This document shows, piece by piece, positions 47,881 through 59,735 of a stretch of 64,000 nucleotides of DNA. This stretch comes from Elgaria multicarinata webbii (lineage: Eukaryota; Chordata; Lepidosauria; Squamata; Anguidae): assembly GCF_023053635.1 (NCBI RefSeq), contig NC_086178.1, forward strand, positions 30,679,226-30,743,225, read 5' to 3'. Within the stretch, counting starts at the first letter, position 1. Every line of letters begins with the position of its first letter. A program made the position numbers and the translations under genes. The notes beneath the pieces were generated by a model that saw only the letters and a list, made by a program, of their open reading frames with translations, was not told the origin of the DNA and did no database searches.

Positions 47881-48225
47881 TATTTTGAAGAACAGTCATT
47901 CCATCCCTTTTTATCTGAAGAAAACAACTTATTGGATCAGACCTATCGTACATCTGTCTCAGTCTTCTGTCTCTGATAGCTGGTACAAACATATTTTTCT
48001 CCACAGTTAAAAGACCAGGAGTGGGCAGGGTCCTGAGCAACATACAGACACACAACAAGGGTAAAATAAACATGGAGGGGTAGCATTAGCATGACAGGCC
48101 CTGCCCCATGAAGATGCTGCCATCTTTCTGACTACAGACAAGTGCCACTTCAAGCAGTTGGCTAACCACAGACACATGTTTTTAAAGAGCATTATATTCA
48201 TGGCTTAAACAGTTTAAATACATAC

Positions 48226-48329
48226 TCTTCCTTATTCACTTTTTCTCTCAGCTTCTTCAGCCTTTCCTTCTGGCCAAATTTTAAGTTTTCAATCATGTTT
48301 GCAAAATATTCTTCTTCTTTGTAGATCAA
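48226..48329 (-). CDS. MME: MME exon 6 in window
   Basis: Thirty-four codons plus two bases: [20 protein letters not shown] then [14 protein letters not shown]. The donor is GTATGT. The acceptor pyrimidine tract is a TC microsatellite directly before CAAAG. It matches human LNYKEDEYFENIIQNLKF with the same phases. Confidence 0.94.
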
Positions 48330-48356
48330 CTTTGAGAGAGAGAGAGAGAGAGATAA
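48330..48356 (-). promoter_or_regulatory. (TC)n used as splice-acceptor pyrimidine tract
   Basis: Read on the minus strand the intron ends TTATCTCTCTCTCTCTCTCT then CAAAG before the exon. Repeat length may therefore affect acceptor strength. Confidence 0.7.
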
Positions 48357-48369
48357 CAGTGTCACTTGG

Positions 48370-48755
48370 AAACAAGTGTGGTGTAGCGGTTAGAGTGCTG
48401 GACTAGAACTTGGGAAATCCGGGTTCTACCCACTCAGCCATGAAGCTCACTGAGGCCACAGCTAGACCTAAGGTTTATCCTGGGATCATCCAGGGTTCGC
48501 CCCTGCCTGAGCACTGGATCCCCTGTGTGTCACCTAGAGGAACAGGTTTGACCCCTGGACGATCCAGGGATAAACCTTAGGTCTAGCTATGGCCTGAGTG
48601 ACTTTAGACCAGTCAGTGACTCTCAGCCTACCCTACCTCACAGAGTTGTTGTGAGGATAAAATGGAGAGGACTAGGACTAATTAAGCCAACTTGGGTCCC
48701 TTGTTAGAGGAAAATAAGGTGGGATACAAATGTAATAATAAAATAAATATAAATA
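48370..48755 (+). mobile_element. tRNA/MIR-like SINE split by a MITE
   Basis: The 5' part GTGTGGTGTAGCGGTTAGAG, with CCGGGTTCTACCC as B-box, runs to 48453. The 3' part resumes at 48598 with GTGACTTTAGACCAGTC, CACAGAGTTGTTGTGAGG and a tail GTGGGATACAAATGTAAT. The gap is the Harbinger-like element at 48454-48594. Confidence 0.8.
48454..48594. mobile_element. Harbinger-like MITE nested in a SINE
   Basis: Ends GGCCACAGCTAGACCTAAGG and the complement of TAGGTCTAGCTATGGCC; TGA duplicated at 48451-48453 and 48595-48597 in CTGAG. The palindromic interior has GTTTATCCTGGGATCATCC. Confidence 0.82.
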
Positions 48756-49093
48756 AATTTGCTAAACACATTCCTGAAGGTTACCAAGTGACCCATAATG
48801 CAGCAGCCTTAAGGAAGCTAAGCAGAACTGGGTCTGGCCAGCAGTTGGATGAGAGAGCCTGAAAACCCATGTGTGTCACCCTGAAAAGGTGTATAAAGAA
48901 GTACTTAACGTTGAGGTCATCATGGGAATAAAACTGGATGTAGTTAAGGACCAGTTCACACAACTGCCACATCAAGGGATGACTTGCACATGTGGATGAG
49001 TGGTCCACCTGATGATTTTTTATATTGACAGTGTTATTATAAACACATCAACTGAAACAACAATACCAACTTATAAAAATGGTAGAATGCTAA

Positions 49094-49266
49094 CATTCCA
49101 GATTAATTTCATCTCTCATCCATGCTGTCTCTCATCCAGGCACTGGGCATTCCAGATTAATTTCATCTCTCATCCATTCTGTCTCTCATCCAGGCACTGG
49201 GCATTCCAGATTAATTTCATCTCTCCAGATTCTAGATTAATTTAATCTCTCATCCAGGCACTGACC
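49094..49266. repeat. 54-bp minisatellite, about three units
   Basis: Units at 49094-49147 and 49148-49201 differ at one site (ATGCTG versus ATTCTG). The third, 49202-49266, is shuffled. Each contains CATTCCAGATTAATTTCATC and CTCATCCAGGCACTGGG. Confidence 0.9.
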
Positions 49267-49729
49267 ATTCACAATGCTTATGAATGGTGCCAGTTCACAC
49301 ACTGAGGTGTGAATCTTTAAGTGATAAGAAACTAGTTGATGAGTATGCCTGAATGAATCACAACAGTAAGAACAGGTAGGTACAAAGAGCCCTGGTAACA
49401 CTGGATCACCTGTACAAATGAATAATGAAGAGGCAGGTGACATATTTTAAGCAGCTGGACTCAGTGACTGAAGTCCAACATGGAAAGTCCATGTGACTTC
49501 AGTGACTGAAGTCCAACATAGTTCTATGGAAATGGAACTACTGAGATAAACATAATGTTCTCTGTACTTTCGGACCTCCCAATACTAGAGCCAGAAACAA
49601 GTGTTCTGCGTCTGCACAGAATGATGAATCATGGCTAAAGTCTGTGAATCCTGCACAATCCACTGGGAAGTTACCTTGCATGAGTCATGCTGAAATGAAC
49701 AGCAGCTGTGTAACTGAAGCTTGTCAGGA

Positions 49730-50275
49730 GATGCCCCTTCTCAGCATGAAACTCCTTTGCTGAGGAAACTGCACGGGCTGCCTGCCTATTGGACCAGGTT
49801 TAAGACTTTGGTACTAGTGTACAAAGCCCTAAACAACTTGGGACCAGGATACAAGAGAGAGCACCTTCTCCCTTACCAACCTGCCCGGTCACTGAGGTAA
49901 TTGGAGTATCCTGGTGGATACACATGGATCTATGGCCCAATTGGAGCCCACCAGGAGAAGAGCCTTCAGTGTGGTGGCCCCTTCTCTTTGTAACTCCCAG
50001 CCCACAGAGGTCTCGCAGGCGCCAACACTGTGCTACTTCCAGTGCTTCCTGAAAACAACACTTTTCCAGGAATTTGTTTAAAATTGAACAATTTTAATTT
50101 GCTGTTTTTATCTTTTTACTGTTTTATTCCTATTTTTACTGCTTCAGAATCTATTTTTAGGTATGGAGCAGTATACCTAAATATTGTAATATACAAATAT
50201 TGTATATTGTAAATATTGTAAATATATTGTAAGTATATATTGTAAATATAACTATTGTAAATAAATAAATAGAGT
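49730..50275 (+). mobile_element. L2/CR1-clade LINE 3' end
   Basis: Decayed coding traces LHGLPAYWTRFKTLVLVYKA and NNLGPGY, then an AT-rich tail with AATATTGTAAATA repeats. It matches the typical LHWLP-RFK-LVYKAL region near the end of L2-clade reverse transcriptases, with stops and frame breaks. Confidence 0.65.
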
Positions 50276-50416
50276 ACCATAGTGTTTTTTGTTTTTTTAA
50301 TTGAGGCTGGCACAGGAGACCCCAATGAGATTTTCCATATAGACACATTGTGCCTGCTACTATTTAGATCTCAATGTGTTTTGGTAGCTCCCAGTTGTGT
50401 TTCTGTATGTACTCAC

Positions 50417-50497
50417 ATCTTTGTATTCCGTATTCAGCTTATCAGGGTTTGTCATGATTTCATCAGGGTAGCCGATTCTTTCTCTGATTGCTACAGC
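50417..50497 (-). CDS. MME: MME exon 5 in window
   Basis: Twenty-seven codons: AVAIRERIGYPDEIMTNPDK then LNTEYKD. The acceptor is TTTTTAG and the donor GTGAGT. It corresponds to human [20 protein letters not shown] with the same frame and length. Confidence 0.95.
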
Positions 50498-50785
50498 CTA
50501 AAAATAAACCATGGTCTAAAGTGAATTAGAGTCACATTGTAAAGTCAAAGATCATAGAGTTGGTCAAATTTTGCCTGCAAATGTACATGGCTTTTCAGTC
50601 CTCTTTCCTAATATTTACAAATCAGACCCATCCAGCAGGCAGATGTTTGGGGCAATTAATACTTCCTATTTGTTGTCAGTTTCATTAGAAGCAATGGGAA
50701 GCTCAAAAGCTCGTTGAGAATCGTTTCTGACAGTTCCAATATATAAATGCCACAACAAATTTAACAGCACAGTCAGTTCAGTTGA

Positions 50786-50811
50786 CATCTCTCTCTCTCT
50801 CTCTCTCTCTA
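50786..50811. repeat. (TC)n microsatellite
   Basis: Thirteen TC units followed by a short AC run. Confidence 0.9.
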
Positions 50812-50962
50812 ACACACACACTTAATTGGCACAATCCAGGCGAAGTTAAACACTTAAGTACCAGTGATTTGAAGCGGATGTGTTTAAAGTACTTGGCTGG
50901 ATCATGCTCCTTATTTTTATAACCCTTTATAGCCCTTTTGGATAGCGCAATGGTGGGTTGGT

Positions 50963-51019
50963 TAGGGTGACCATATGGAAAGGAGGACAAGGCTCCTGTA
51001 TCTTTAACAGTTCCATAGA
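50963..51019. mobile_element. hAT fold-back fragment, TAGGGTGACC family
   Basis: TTAGGGTGACCATATGGAAA and GGCTCCTGTATCTTTAACAG match one end of 33351-33662; the remainder is missing. Confidence 0.75.
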
Positions 51020-51786
51020 ACTTCCAGCTGTATTAGTGGCTTCCAAACTAGCAATGGAGAGATAGGGTGTTGACAAGAGTGAAGTTAACCAATGGTTTGC
51101 TCTCTTATTCCGCCCTCATGATTAATATGAACATATAATACTATGTTATACTGAGTCAGACCATTGGTTGACCTATTTATTTATTTAATTTTTTTATTAG
51201 GCCACCCTTAAGGGTACAACTTAAGCCAGCACTGTCTCTCCTGAGCAGAAGCTGTGTTCCAAGGTCTCAGGTAAGTCTTTCACAGCTCTCCTAACTGGGA
51301 GCAATTAATTTAAATTCTGGGGATTGAATTTAGGAACTCATCATCCATGGGGATGGAATTTAGGAACTCATCATCACACACTCCCTCAGTTAAGCTATGA
51401 GCCCTCCTCACAAAGGTTTTAAAATAAGAGAGCCAAGATGTCCCACCACAAGTCAGATTGTGGAATATTTCTATCCATTTAATCAAAAATGCCCAGTTAG
51501 ACAATTCCATTTTACAGTGCTGTCAGGGGAAAGCAGCTGTGGACAGACAAAGGTAAGTGCACAACTGCATGCTATAATTATTCATAGCAACAGGGAACAG
51601 TTACCAGTTTCTGTCAGATAGAAAAAGTTGACCATCATGAAAAAGCCCATATAGAAGGGGAAGAATGCTGTATTTGTTTTTCTCACAAATGATCCTTTGC
51701 AATGAACAATCTCTGATATTCCCCTCTTCTGTTCAAATTAAAGAAAGTAGCAGCCTTTTTTTTTACCCTGCAAATTACAGAATTTC

Positions 51787-51811
51787 TCATAATAATAATA
51801 ATAATAATAAT
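51787..51811. repeat. (AAT)n abutting an MME splice donor
   Basis: About eight units. On the minus strand the donor GTAAGT leads directly into ATTATTATT, six bases from the exon. Confidence 0.9.
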
Positions 51812-51817
51812 ACTTAC

Positions 51818-51916
51818 CTTTTCTTCAGCTTTCTTTTTGGTTTGGTCATCCATCCACTTGAGCTCTTCCAGTGTTTTTACAAAAACCTCACGGATTTGTG
51901 TAATCATATCTAGTAC
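51818..51916 (-). CDS. MME: MME exon 4 in window
   Basis: Thirty-three codons: [20 protein letters not shown] then [13 protein letters not shown]. The acceptor is ACACCCCCAG and the donor GTAAGT. It is equivalent to human [20 protein letters not shown]. MMEL1 also shows a WMDE-KKKA pattern, so the family is certain while paralogue choice rests on other exons. Confidence 0.95.
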
Positions 51917-52701
51917 CTGGGGGTGTACAGTACAATATGATGTAGGCTGCAAACCTATTCCCATTTACTTGGGAGTAGACTTCTGAGTAGACATACATAA
52001 AACTGCACCGCTAAGCATCCCATTTTATTCATAGGTCGTATTCTAGCAAGTTATATTCCATTTGCCATTGGCGGAAATATAAATTTTTGGTTTTCAAAAT
52101 AGGCTGATAATGACAAAATTGAAGTCACTGCCAAACCAAAGTTGCCAAGTAGAGCACTTATTCAAATTAATTACTTTGCTATTTAAAACATTTCTATGCC
52201 TTCAAATGAAAATGATGGAGCTAGTGTAGAGGTATTAGTGTAGTGTATTTGTGCTACACACTGACATTGGGTTGAATACCAGTCTAACTGTTGTGGCTTC
52301 CATCAAAGAATCCTGGAAACTGCAGTTTTCTGAAGTTGTTTAGAATTTGTGGTGCTTTGTCCCCTCCTCACAGTATAGGATCTAGTGTTCCCCAACAAGA
52401 AGAAGACAAGACAAATCCGTAGCTTAAGGCCAAACCAGACGGGTTATTTGTGTGAATGCTATGAAATTGCATGATTTTGTTATATAAATATCAGCCTTGA
52501 GGAAGCCTAGGCAGTCTTGGACCAAGGAAGTTGGGAGGGGGAAGTTTAACTCTTTCTCTCCCTGCAACTGTTAATGCATTCCCTAAATGATTTTGTGGTT
52601 AAGCAACATGGTTTAGAGTGTTGTATGAACCAGGCCAGAGAGAATTGCAAACTACAAAGGTTTATTTTGAAACATTAGGCAAAAATAATGCTTAATGTTT
52701 C

Positions 52702-52765
52702 AAACCGCCCAGAGAGCTTCGGCTATGGGGTGGTATATGAATGTAATAAATAAATAAATAAATAA
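52702..52765 (+). repeat. L2-type/SINE tail
   Basis: AACCGCCCAGAGAGCTTCGG, GGGGTGGTATATGAATGTAA and an AAAT repeat; same tail as 36814-36895. Confidence 0.65.
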
Positions 52766-53346
52766 GACTGAAATGCCTTAAATCCTATTTTAAGGCAATG
52801 GATTGAATCAATTAATTATGTTTAAGTAGATTGTCGGTTTCCCACCCCCTCCATTTCAGCGAAGTTAATCAAACTGAATTTCCGCCCCTGTAATCTCCTG
52901 TACTTTAACACCTTCATTCTACAACTTGCAAGGACTTGTGATAATCTTCATCATTAGCTAATAACTTGGCTTACTGTCCCGGAAGAACTGCATAATCCCA
53001 CCATCAGTCTGAGTGCCAAAAGAGGTTGATTTCTTCCAGCTTCTTAAACCTACTTTTCAAAAACCCAGCATATAATGCAAGATGTAAGGTTTCTTTCTTT
53101 TCCCGGGGGGGGGGGCATCTGCTTTTCTCCACTGCTGGGTGCCAAACGGATGGTGTAATCTATGAAAACTGCATTCCTGCTAGCCACTGCTCCAGCAAGA
53201 CAGTGTGAAGTTGTGGTATCGCAATACGATGCTACACCAGCGTTGCAGTGGGTGGGTGTCATCAGTGCAACAGCCACAGTCATTATCATCACAAAAGCAG
53301 AGTTAGTGGTTGTGCAAAATGTTTTTTTTTAAAAGCAACATTCAAA

Positions 53347-53462
53347 ATCGCAATCCTATGCATGTTTAGACAGAAAAAACTCCTGCAGTTCCCAGCATTC
53401 CCCAGTGAGCAATGCTGGGAACTGTAGGACTTTCCCCCACTAACTAATGCATAGGATTGCAA
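53347..53462. repeat. Fold-back, GCAATCCTATGC family
   Basis: GCAATCCTATGCATGTTTAG and its complement TAATGCATAGGATTGC form the ends; CAGTTCCCAGCATTCCCC and AATGCTGGGAACTG form inner arms. Confidence 0.7.
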
Positions 53463-54410
53463 TTTTAAATGCGTTAATTAATGTGAAATTTAAACATGCC
53501 CAACGTGGTGAGCTGAGTTAGGTGGCACAGACAAAGATGGAGAGGACAGCCCTGTTCTAGAAAAATTTAGTCATGCCTGAGTCTGCTTGAAATCAATGGG
53601 ATTAAGTTCATTGCTCAATTGTTTTCAACTGGAATAACACAGCTTGCTTTCTCTAAACTGGGACCGATGTATATGGAGGGGTACAAAAGGGTGGGACCTG
53701 AAACAATTCCCTTTCTAAGAGCCACCATAGAAACAGCTATACCCGTGTAGATCAGGGCCCTGATATATATTGGAATTTATCCAACAAAGCACCACAAATT
53801 CTGATATATAGTGTAACCCTGATATATAGTGTAAAAGGAATATGACAGTCAGGCAGTGCAGCAGCAGAATGAATGTATTTCACTTGCAGACTGCTGCTGT
53901 ATGTAACTCTGATGCTCTTGTAGACTGTGGCTGTAGGTAGCTGATGTCACATCTCTAAAGAATTGGGGTGTGAGGAACTTCAACAGAAGGAATATAATGC
54001 TTGTTAGGATGTCAGAATGTATTTGTTTTACTGCTGTAATGCAATGCTCATTCTTGTTCAAAATAGTTAACAATCCAGGGCTACATCCAATAGGGTGTGA
54101 GTGGACGTCCACTCTCAGAGTGCACCTTCTCATCCTCTTATATCCCCATAGCTCTCCATGCACTCCTCAAAACTGCCCTGAAGAGTTTCCAATATTCCAG
54201 TGCAGATTTGGACTGGGGAGGAGCTGTGTGTGTGTGTGAATCTGTTCTGTTGCCAGACACAATGGATCTCATGCCCAGTATGCAAAAGGCAGAACTGATT
54301 TTGAATTGATTATGACTAAATGCATATCTTCATGGACCCTTTTTCAGATGCACACTTGTTGCTATTGGCCATAATCAGTCCACTGCATAAGAGGCAATCT
54401 GAGCTGAAAG

Positions 54411-54515
54411 TGAACCAATGTAGTGTAGTGGTTAAAGTCTTGGACTAGGAGTCAGGAGATCCGGGTTCTAGTCCCCACTTGGCCATGGAAGCTTACTGGG
54501 TGAGCCTGGAATTCT
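54411..54515 (+). mobile_element. tRNA/MIR-like SINE, 5' part only
   Basis: GAACCAATGTAGTGTAGTGG, CTTGGACTAGGAGTCAGG and CCGGGTTCTAGTCCCC. The 3' half is missing and a fold-back begins at once. Confidence 0.75.
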
Positions 54516-54525
54516 TCTTGTCTGG

Positions 54526-54655
54526 GGTGGGCAACTTATGGCCCTCCAAAAGTTTTGACCAACAACTCCCATCAGCCCTTGCCAGCATTGCCAAAGGTGA
54601 AGGATCATGAGAACTGTAGGCCAAAACATCTGGAGGGCTGCACATTGCTGATCCC
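54526..54655. repeat. Fold-back, GGCCCTCCA family
   Basis: GGTGGGCAACTTATGGCCCT and AACATCTGGAGGGCTGCACA form imperfect arms. Relative of 44428-44560. Confidence 0.6.
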
Positions 54656-54869
54656 TAGTCTATGTCATGATATTCCCCAACAGGGCCATTTGCTGTTCTT
54701 CCATTTCTAGCCCTATTGGTCAAAGCAGGAATGCAGGATGCTTCTGAGCTGATGATAACGATACCTATTTTGGTTTCTAGGTAGCCATTTAATATTCCCA
54801 TCTGAAGCTTAATCTACTAAATTTTTAAATAACTAGCACATGACACAGATAATGATCTGAGGACATTAC

Positions 54870-54998
54870 CACGTGTTTACTGTCTCCAGCAAATGCTTCT
54901 GTTACATAGAGTCTTCCCACAGCATTCTCCATGTTGCCATTGACGTAGTTTGCACAACGGCGCCAAATGGCGGTGTCTGACGTTGTGCCATACAGCAC
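54870..54998 (-). CDS. MME: MME exon 3 in window
   Basis: Forty-three codons: [40 protein letters not shown] and KHV. The acceptor is GCTCAACAG and the donor GTAATG. The Cys corresponds to human Cys411. This stretch is nearly identical to human MME and clearly different from MMEL1 (WRECVSYVN). Confidence 0.97.
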
Positions 54999-55274
54999 CT
55001 GTTGAGCATAAGCATTTGAGAAAGGAGTTACACATGTAGCATTACAAGCCAAAGCAGATGTGTTCGGGAGAGACTTCATGCTTTTAACTAGTGTTAATGG
55101 GTTGATGTTAATGGAAATTAAATGCTGTTTAAAGAGGAACACTGGTTAAGTAAGTACACATGAGTCTCTCCCTTGTTCCTCTTTCCAGCTTTGAAACACT
55201 CATTGTTTCATTGATCTGGAAAATGTGAAGTCTGCTGCATCCATCTCAGCAGGGTGAGAATATCTGGTCATGTT

Positions 55275-55775
55275 TTTCTGATAAGGACATAAGAGGAGCC
55301 ATGCTAGATCAGACTAGGGGTCTATCTAACCTTCTGTTCACACAGTTGCTAACCAGCTATTGACCAGGAACCCACAAGCAGGATTTGAGTGCAATAGCAC
55401 CCTCCAATCCATGTTCCCCAGCAACTGGTGTACATAGGGCTACTACCTCTGATACTGGAGGTAGCGCATGGCTATCAGGACTAGAAGTCATCAATAGCCT
55501 CCTCCTCTAGGAATTTATCCAACCCCCTTTTAAAGCCATCCAAATTGGTGGCCATCACGATGTATTGTGGTAGCAAATTCCATAGTTTAACTGTGGGCTG
55601 TATGAAGAAGTACTTCTTTTTATCTGTCCTGAATCTCCCACTAATCAGCTTTATGCTACGACCCTGGGTTCTAGTATTTTGATAGAAAGAGAAAAACATC
55701 TCCCTATCCACATTCTCCACACCGTGGATAATTTTGTACACCTCTAAGCACAGTCTCTGGGGAACATAGAGGACC
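55275..55775 (-). mobile_element. CR1 LINE fragment
   Basis: On the minus strand a coding remnant includes LEVYKIIHGVENVDREMFF, SGRFRTDKKKYFF and LWNLLPQYIVMATNLDGFKR, followed by the 3' UTR. Same subfamily as 40028-40731. Confidence 0.88.
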
Positions 55776-55923
55776 AACTATGAGACCATCATGCATTCAA
55801 ACACGTATCACACATCCTAGCAATCCTAGGAAAATGGTAGCTCTCCTTATATGACAGGAAATGACCACCAATAAGGATGAAAATGCTCAAGGCCTTGCAA
55901 AATGAACAGCTGATGCTGCACAT

Positions 55924-56300
55924 TAAGGTGGCCACTTATGCATAGCTACAAGAGAGTAGTAGCATCACCAAAAAAGACAACAAAAAGAGGACATGTTTGA
56001 CATTACAATTGCATATGCTAATATATAGGTGCAGATGCAAATTTAGAAATAATTATTATAATTGAAATGGAAATAAAGGAAATCTCACCATAGTACAAAA
56101 GACTGTGACCAAGTGACCTGTATACCTGGTGATTCAGGTTGTGATCCAGGTGATAACTTTTGATGGGCAAAGGTTCTTATGGCCTTTTTTTAAAAAAATC
56201 TTTAGACTGGAATTGGACAGGACAGCCTTCAAATAAGGGATGCCTTCAAAGATAGGGCAGTTCTCTGGCAGCCCTTCAAATAGAGGAGTGTGCTCAGTAA
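55924..56300 (-). repeat. hAT-like remnant, TAGGGTGGCC family
   Basis: AAGGTGGCCACTTATGCATA at the left end, then AAAGAGGACATG and GATGCAAATTTAGAAAT, as at 2226 and 46490. The right end is unclear. Confidence 0.5.
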
Positions 56301-57507
56301 AAGCAGACAAATGGCTTGTCCTTTTTATACTTCAGGAGTTCCTCCATTTCTCTTCAAGTGTCCTTTACAGACTCTTGCAGGATATGAAGGAAGCAGTACT
56401 TGCTCTTAAACTAGAAATGAGCACTGACGGGCTTTGAAATTCATTAAAGAGCTGGCTTGCAGGGGAGAAATGCCATGCTGATTAATATCCTCTCTCTCCC
56501 CTGCAGAAAGAGCAGCCGTTTTCACAGTTCTTTTATGCAAACCTTTACAGCTCAATGAAATTTACCCGTTTCCCTTACAGGCAAGTAAAACAGGGCCCGT
56601 AGGCTGCTCAGACTTCAGTGACCTTGCTGCACTAGGTGAGAAGAAGCCTAGACTAATAAAAACCGACCTGAGATAGAGAAATGTGATATAGTCGTCTTAG
56701 TAAATATCAAATTGCTACGCTGCCAAGCAGAGGTCATCGTTTTGCAGCCCACTGCAGTGGCAGCAGAATTCAGAATTTCCCCACCTCAAACTACTACTTC
56801 ATTTTGCATGTTGTAGATCACGCCGTCTAATTTGAAACGGGGCTTTCAGACAGACATCCCCGAGTGCCTACCTACCCATCGAAAGACATGGGGCAGCTAT
56901 TCTGTCTTTCCTTCGCTAACACTTTGTTTGGGTAAGGAAAAAGGTAGAAGAAGCGGTGGGAAAACATTATGAAAATAACTTCTGGACCAGGGATGGGAAG
57001 AAATTCATTCAGTTCACATCTGATACGACCTTTTCTAATTTCACTCTCTGGATTCAATATGCTTCTCTGAATTTTGTAATGGAATTCTCCAATTAAAAAA
57101 TGCATACCAAATATGTATGTATTAGGGGAAATAAGGTTAAAAAAGCATTCCTTGGCAAAAATGTGCATATCCAGTAAAATGCCTGCATTTAGAGAAAGAC
57201 ACAGAAAAATGCTGCAAACTTTCATGCACTTAAAGACAACAACTCAACGTTCAGGATGAACTGACGTTAAGATAGGAAACATCTTCAAAGTTCAGAATGA
57301 ACCAAACTGAGAAAAGGGAAAATGAAAAACTGGGAGAAACTGAAACTGACATGTTGTGTTCAAGACAGAGCAATTGCATAATAAAAACCTCATCTGGGAG
57401 GATCCCATGAGGCAAGGCCAATTCTGATCCAATCATACGCAGATACAATATGCAACCTTTTTTTTTTGTAGATAGGAGCTTGTATTTGCAACCATTTTGT
57501 CTCCCTT

Positions 57508-57650
57508 GTGCTGGTGCCCCCCAGATGCGTTGGACTATATACCCCCATTATCCCCAGCCAGGATGCCCAATAGCCATGCTGCCTGGGGATAATGAGAGTT
57601 GTAGTCCAACACAACTGGAGGGTGCCAGGTTGGGGGAAGGCTGCAATCAT
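57508..57650. repeat. Fold-back, hAT MITE relative
   Basis: GGTGCCCCCCAGATGCGTTG pairs with CAACACAACTGGAGGGTGCC; the centre has CCCCAGCCAGGATGCCCAAT. Confidence 0.65.
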
Positions 57651-57841
57651 CTTTCATTATGTCCTTTCTTTCTTGTAATTCTCTGACAGCAGACTGGTAT
57701 GCCCTGGTGCACAGTTTGAGAATTGCTCATTCTGTGTGTGCACTGGCTCTCAGAATTAATATATGACACCATTTCTTCTTCATGATATTTCAGTTATGCA
57801 TCTACTGTGCATCCATGTCTTCTGCCACTTAAAGCTTCCAG

Positions 57842-58350
57842 GGCCTCAGCTAGACCTACCAGTCTAGCACGACAGAGGGGTGAGGATCTCACGATATTTT
57901 TATCGTGAGATCTCCCCCTCTGTTTACATGTGGGACGCGATGACTTTGAAGGGACAGGACGTTGCGGACGTCATTTTTTTTTGTCAAAGAAGAAGAGTGC
58001 ACGAACGGCAGTGCGCAGAAGGTAGGTTTTTAAATTTTAAATTAATTTCTCCACTCCCCCCACCCCCAATGGGCGCAGAGCTCCTTAGGAGCTCTGCGCC
58101 CTGTGCGCGGGTCCTGGCTACTTGCGAGGAACCACGAGGAAATGGGACAAACCGTGACGCTCACACACACGTTCCGCTGTCTTGGGATCAGCCCGAGACC
58201 GTGGAAAAAGCAGGCTTGAAAGGGAGGGTGAGATCCTGGGGCAAGGGAGAGATCATCCCTCCCTGCTCCCAGGATCCCCTGTGCATCATGTGGATGCACA
58301 GGGATGATCCCGGTGATCACCCCGGGATTTCGCCCCATCTAGCTATGGCC
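57842..58350. mobile_element. Harbinger-like element, long form
   Basis: Ends GGCCTCAGCTAGACCTACC and the complement of ATCTAGCTATGGCC; CAG duplicated at 57839-57841 and 58351-58353. Its GC-rich interior holds a perfect hairpin at 58071-58101 (15-base arms GGGCGCAGAGCTCCT, one-base loop). Similar to 59736-60162. Confidence 0.72.
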
Positions 58351-59182
58351 CAGATTTAGGGCAGCATCAGCAGGGATACAGACATGGTGTCGTTCTTCCC
58401 CGAACCCTTCCCAAACCACAGCAAGAGTTTTCTGCATCTGTCTTTAGAATTACCACTTCACTTAACCTCATGTGTCTAAAGTTCTAAGTAATCTTTCATG
58501 AAATTCCACCCTTTGGGCAGAGTGAAAGGCACTGAAAAGGAACAGGTTGTTTTCAACCCTAATAAGCTCATAAAGAATGAGGCAGGGGGAAAGGTCTTTT
58601 GGGAAGTGTTATCAGCAAAGTTTGAAAAGAACAGCCTGCTGCTAGGCTAACTCCCCTGAAATCTGCAGTGTTTTTAGCTTCTCTCTCTCTCTCTCTCTCT
58701 CACCCCCCCTCTTTCTTTGTTGTTGTTGAATGGAACAGGATCAACTTTTGACTTTTACATTTGTTCCCCCCACACAAATACAGTCATGACAGACTACAAT
58801 CCAGCCCAAGTTAAGCTTTTTTCATCCATTGAAATATTAAGCTCCAGTCTTCCACTGAAATCAATGGGACTTAGAAGAAGCACTTAGCTTCATTTGGGTG
58901 GCACTCCTGTATTTGCAGCCCAGCACAGAGCGAGGTTGGATTTGAGACATCTCTATGCTGTTTTTATGCTTTCTATGCTTTTTATGTTTCATTAGCTGAC
59001 TTGGATGCTTTTAAAAAAAGATGGAATGGAAATATCTAAATCAAATAAACAAAATAAAATGAATAATAGAAGCAGCACCAGTATGTCTTTAGCAATTCAT
59101 CTGCAGCCACAGAAGATATACATACACATATGCCAACCCCCATGAATACAATTGGCTATAAAGCTCCAGTTTGCTGGGGCAC

Positions 59183-59183
<1 letters not shown>

Positions 59184-59230
<47 letters not shown>

Positions 59231-59253
59231 CATCATCATCATCATCATCATCA
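59184..59253. repeat. (ATT)n-(ATC)n microsatellite
   Basis: About 16 ATT units run into about eight ATC units. Confidence 0.95.
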
Positions 59254-59735
59254 TCCCACCCTTTGTTTTACAATACTGGGATAGCATAGAAAATGTAATT
59301 TAAAAATCAACAATGGGATACGCAATAAAAACAACAGCTACAGCAAACAGAAGGCAGGAAATACAAGGTTGGATCCTTATTTAAGCAGGAGCAACTGCAC
59401 TGGTGGAAGTGGACTCCCCCCCCCTTTGCACGGCAGCCCCTCCAGCCCCCTGAAAATACCACACAGAGTCAGAAGACCCTTCTGAATACGGTGAACTGTG
59501 GTTTGTGTGCGTGGGTGGGTGGGTGGGTAGGGAGGAATCACACAGAATTGTGTAGAGGATCCTTCCATAATCACAGTCCTTCTTTTCAAGGAAGGATAAT
59601 CCTGAATCCAACCTACATAAAAGAGACAGCTCAATTTAAAATTACCTAGCACTGAACATAAAACTATGGTTGGGGCCAGTCACACTTCTATGAGGAGTGT
59701 GTTCCACAACTGGAGTGCCCCCACAGTGTTTCACA

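Noticed and set aside
57880-58359. 159-residue open frame on the plus strand
   Set aside because: It lies wholly in a Harbinger-like non-coding element and shows no protein family similarity.
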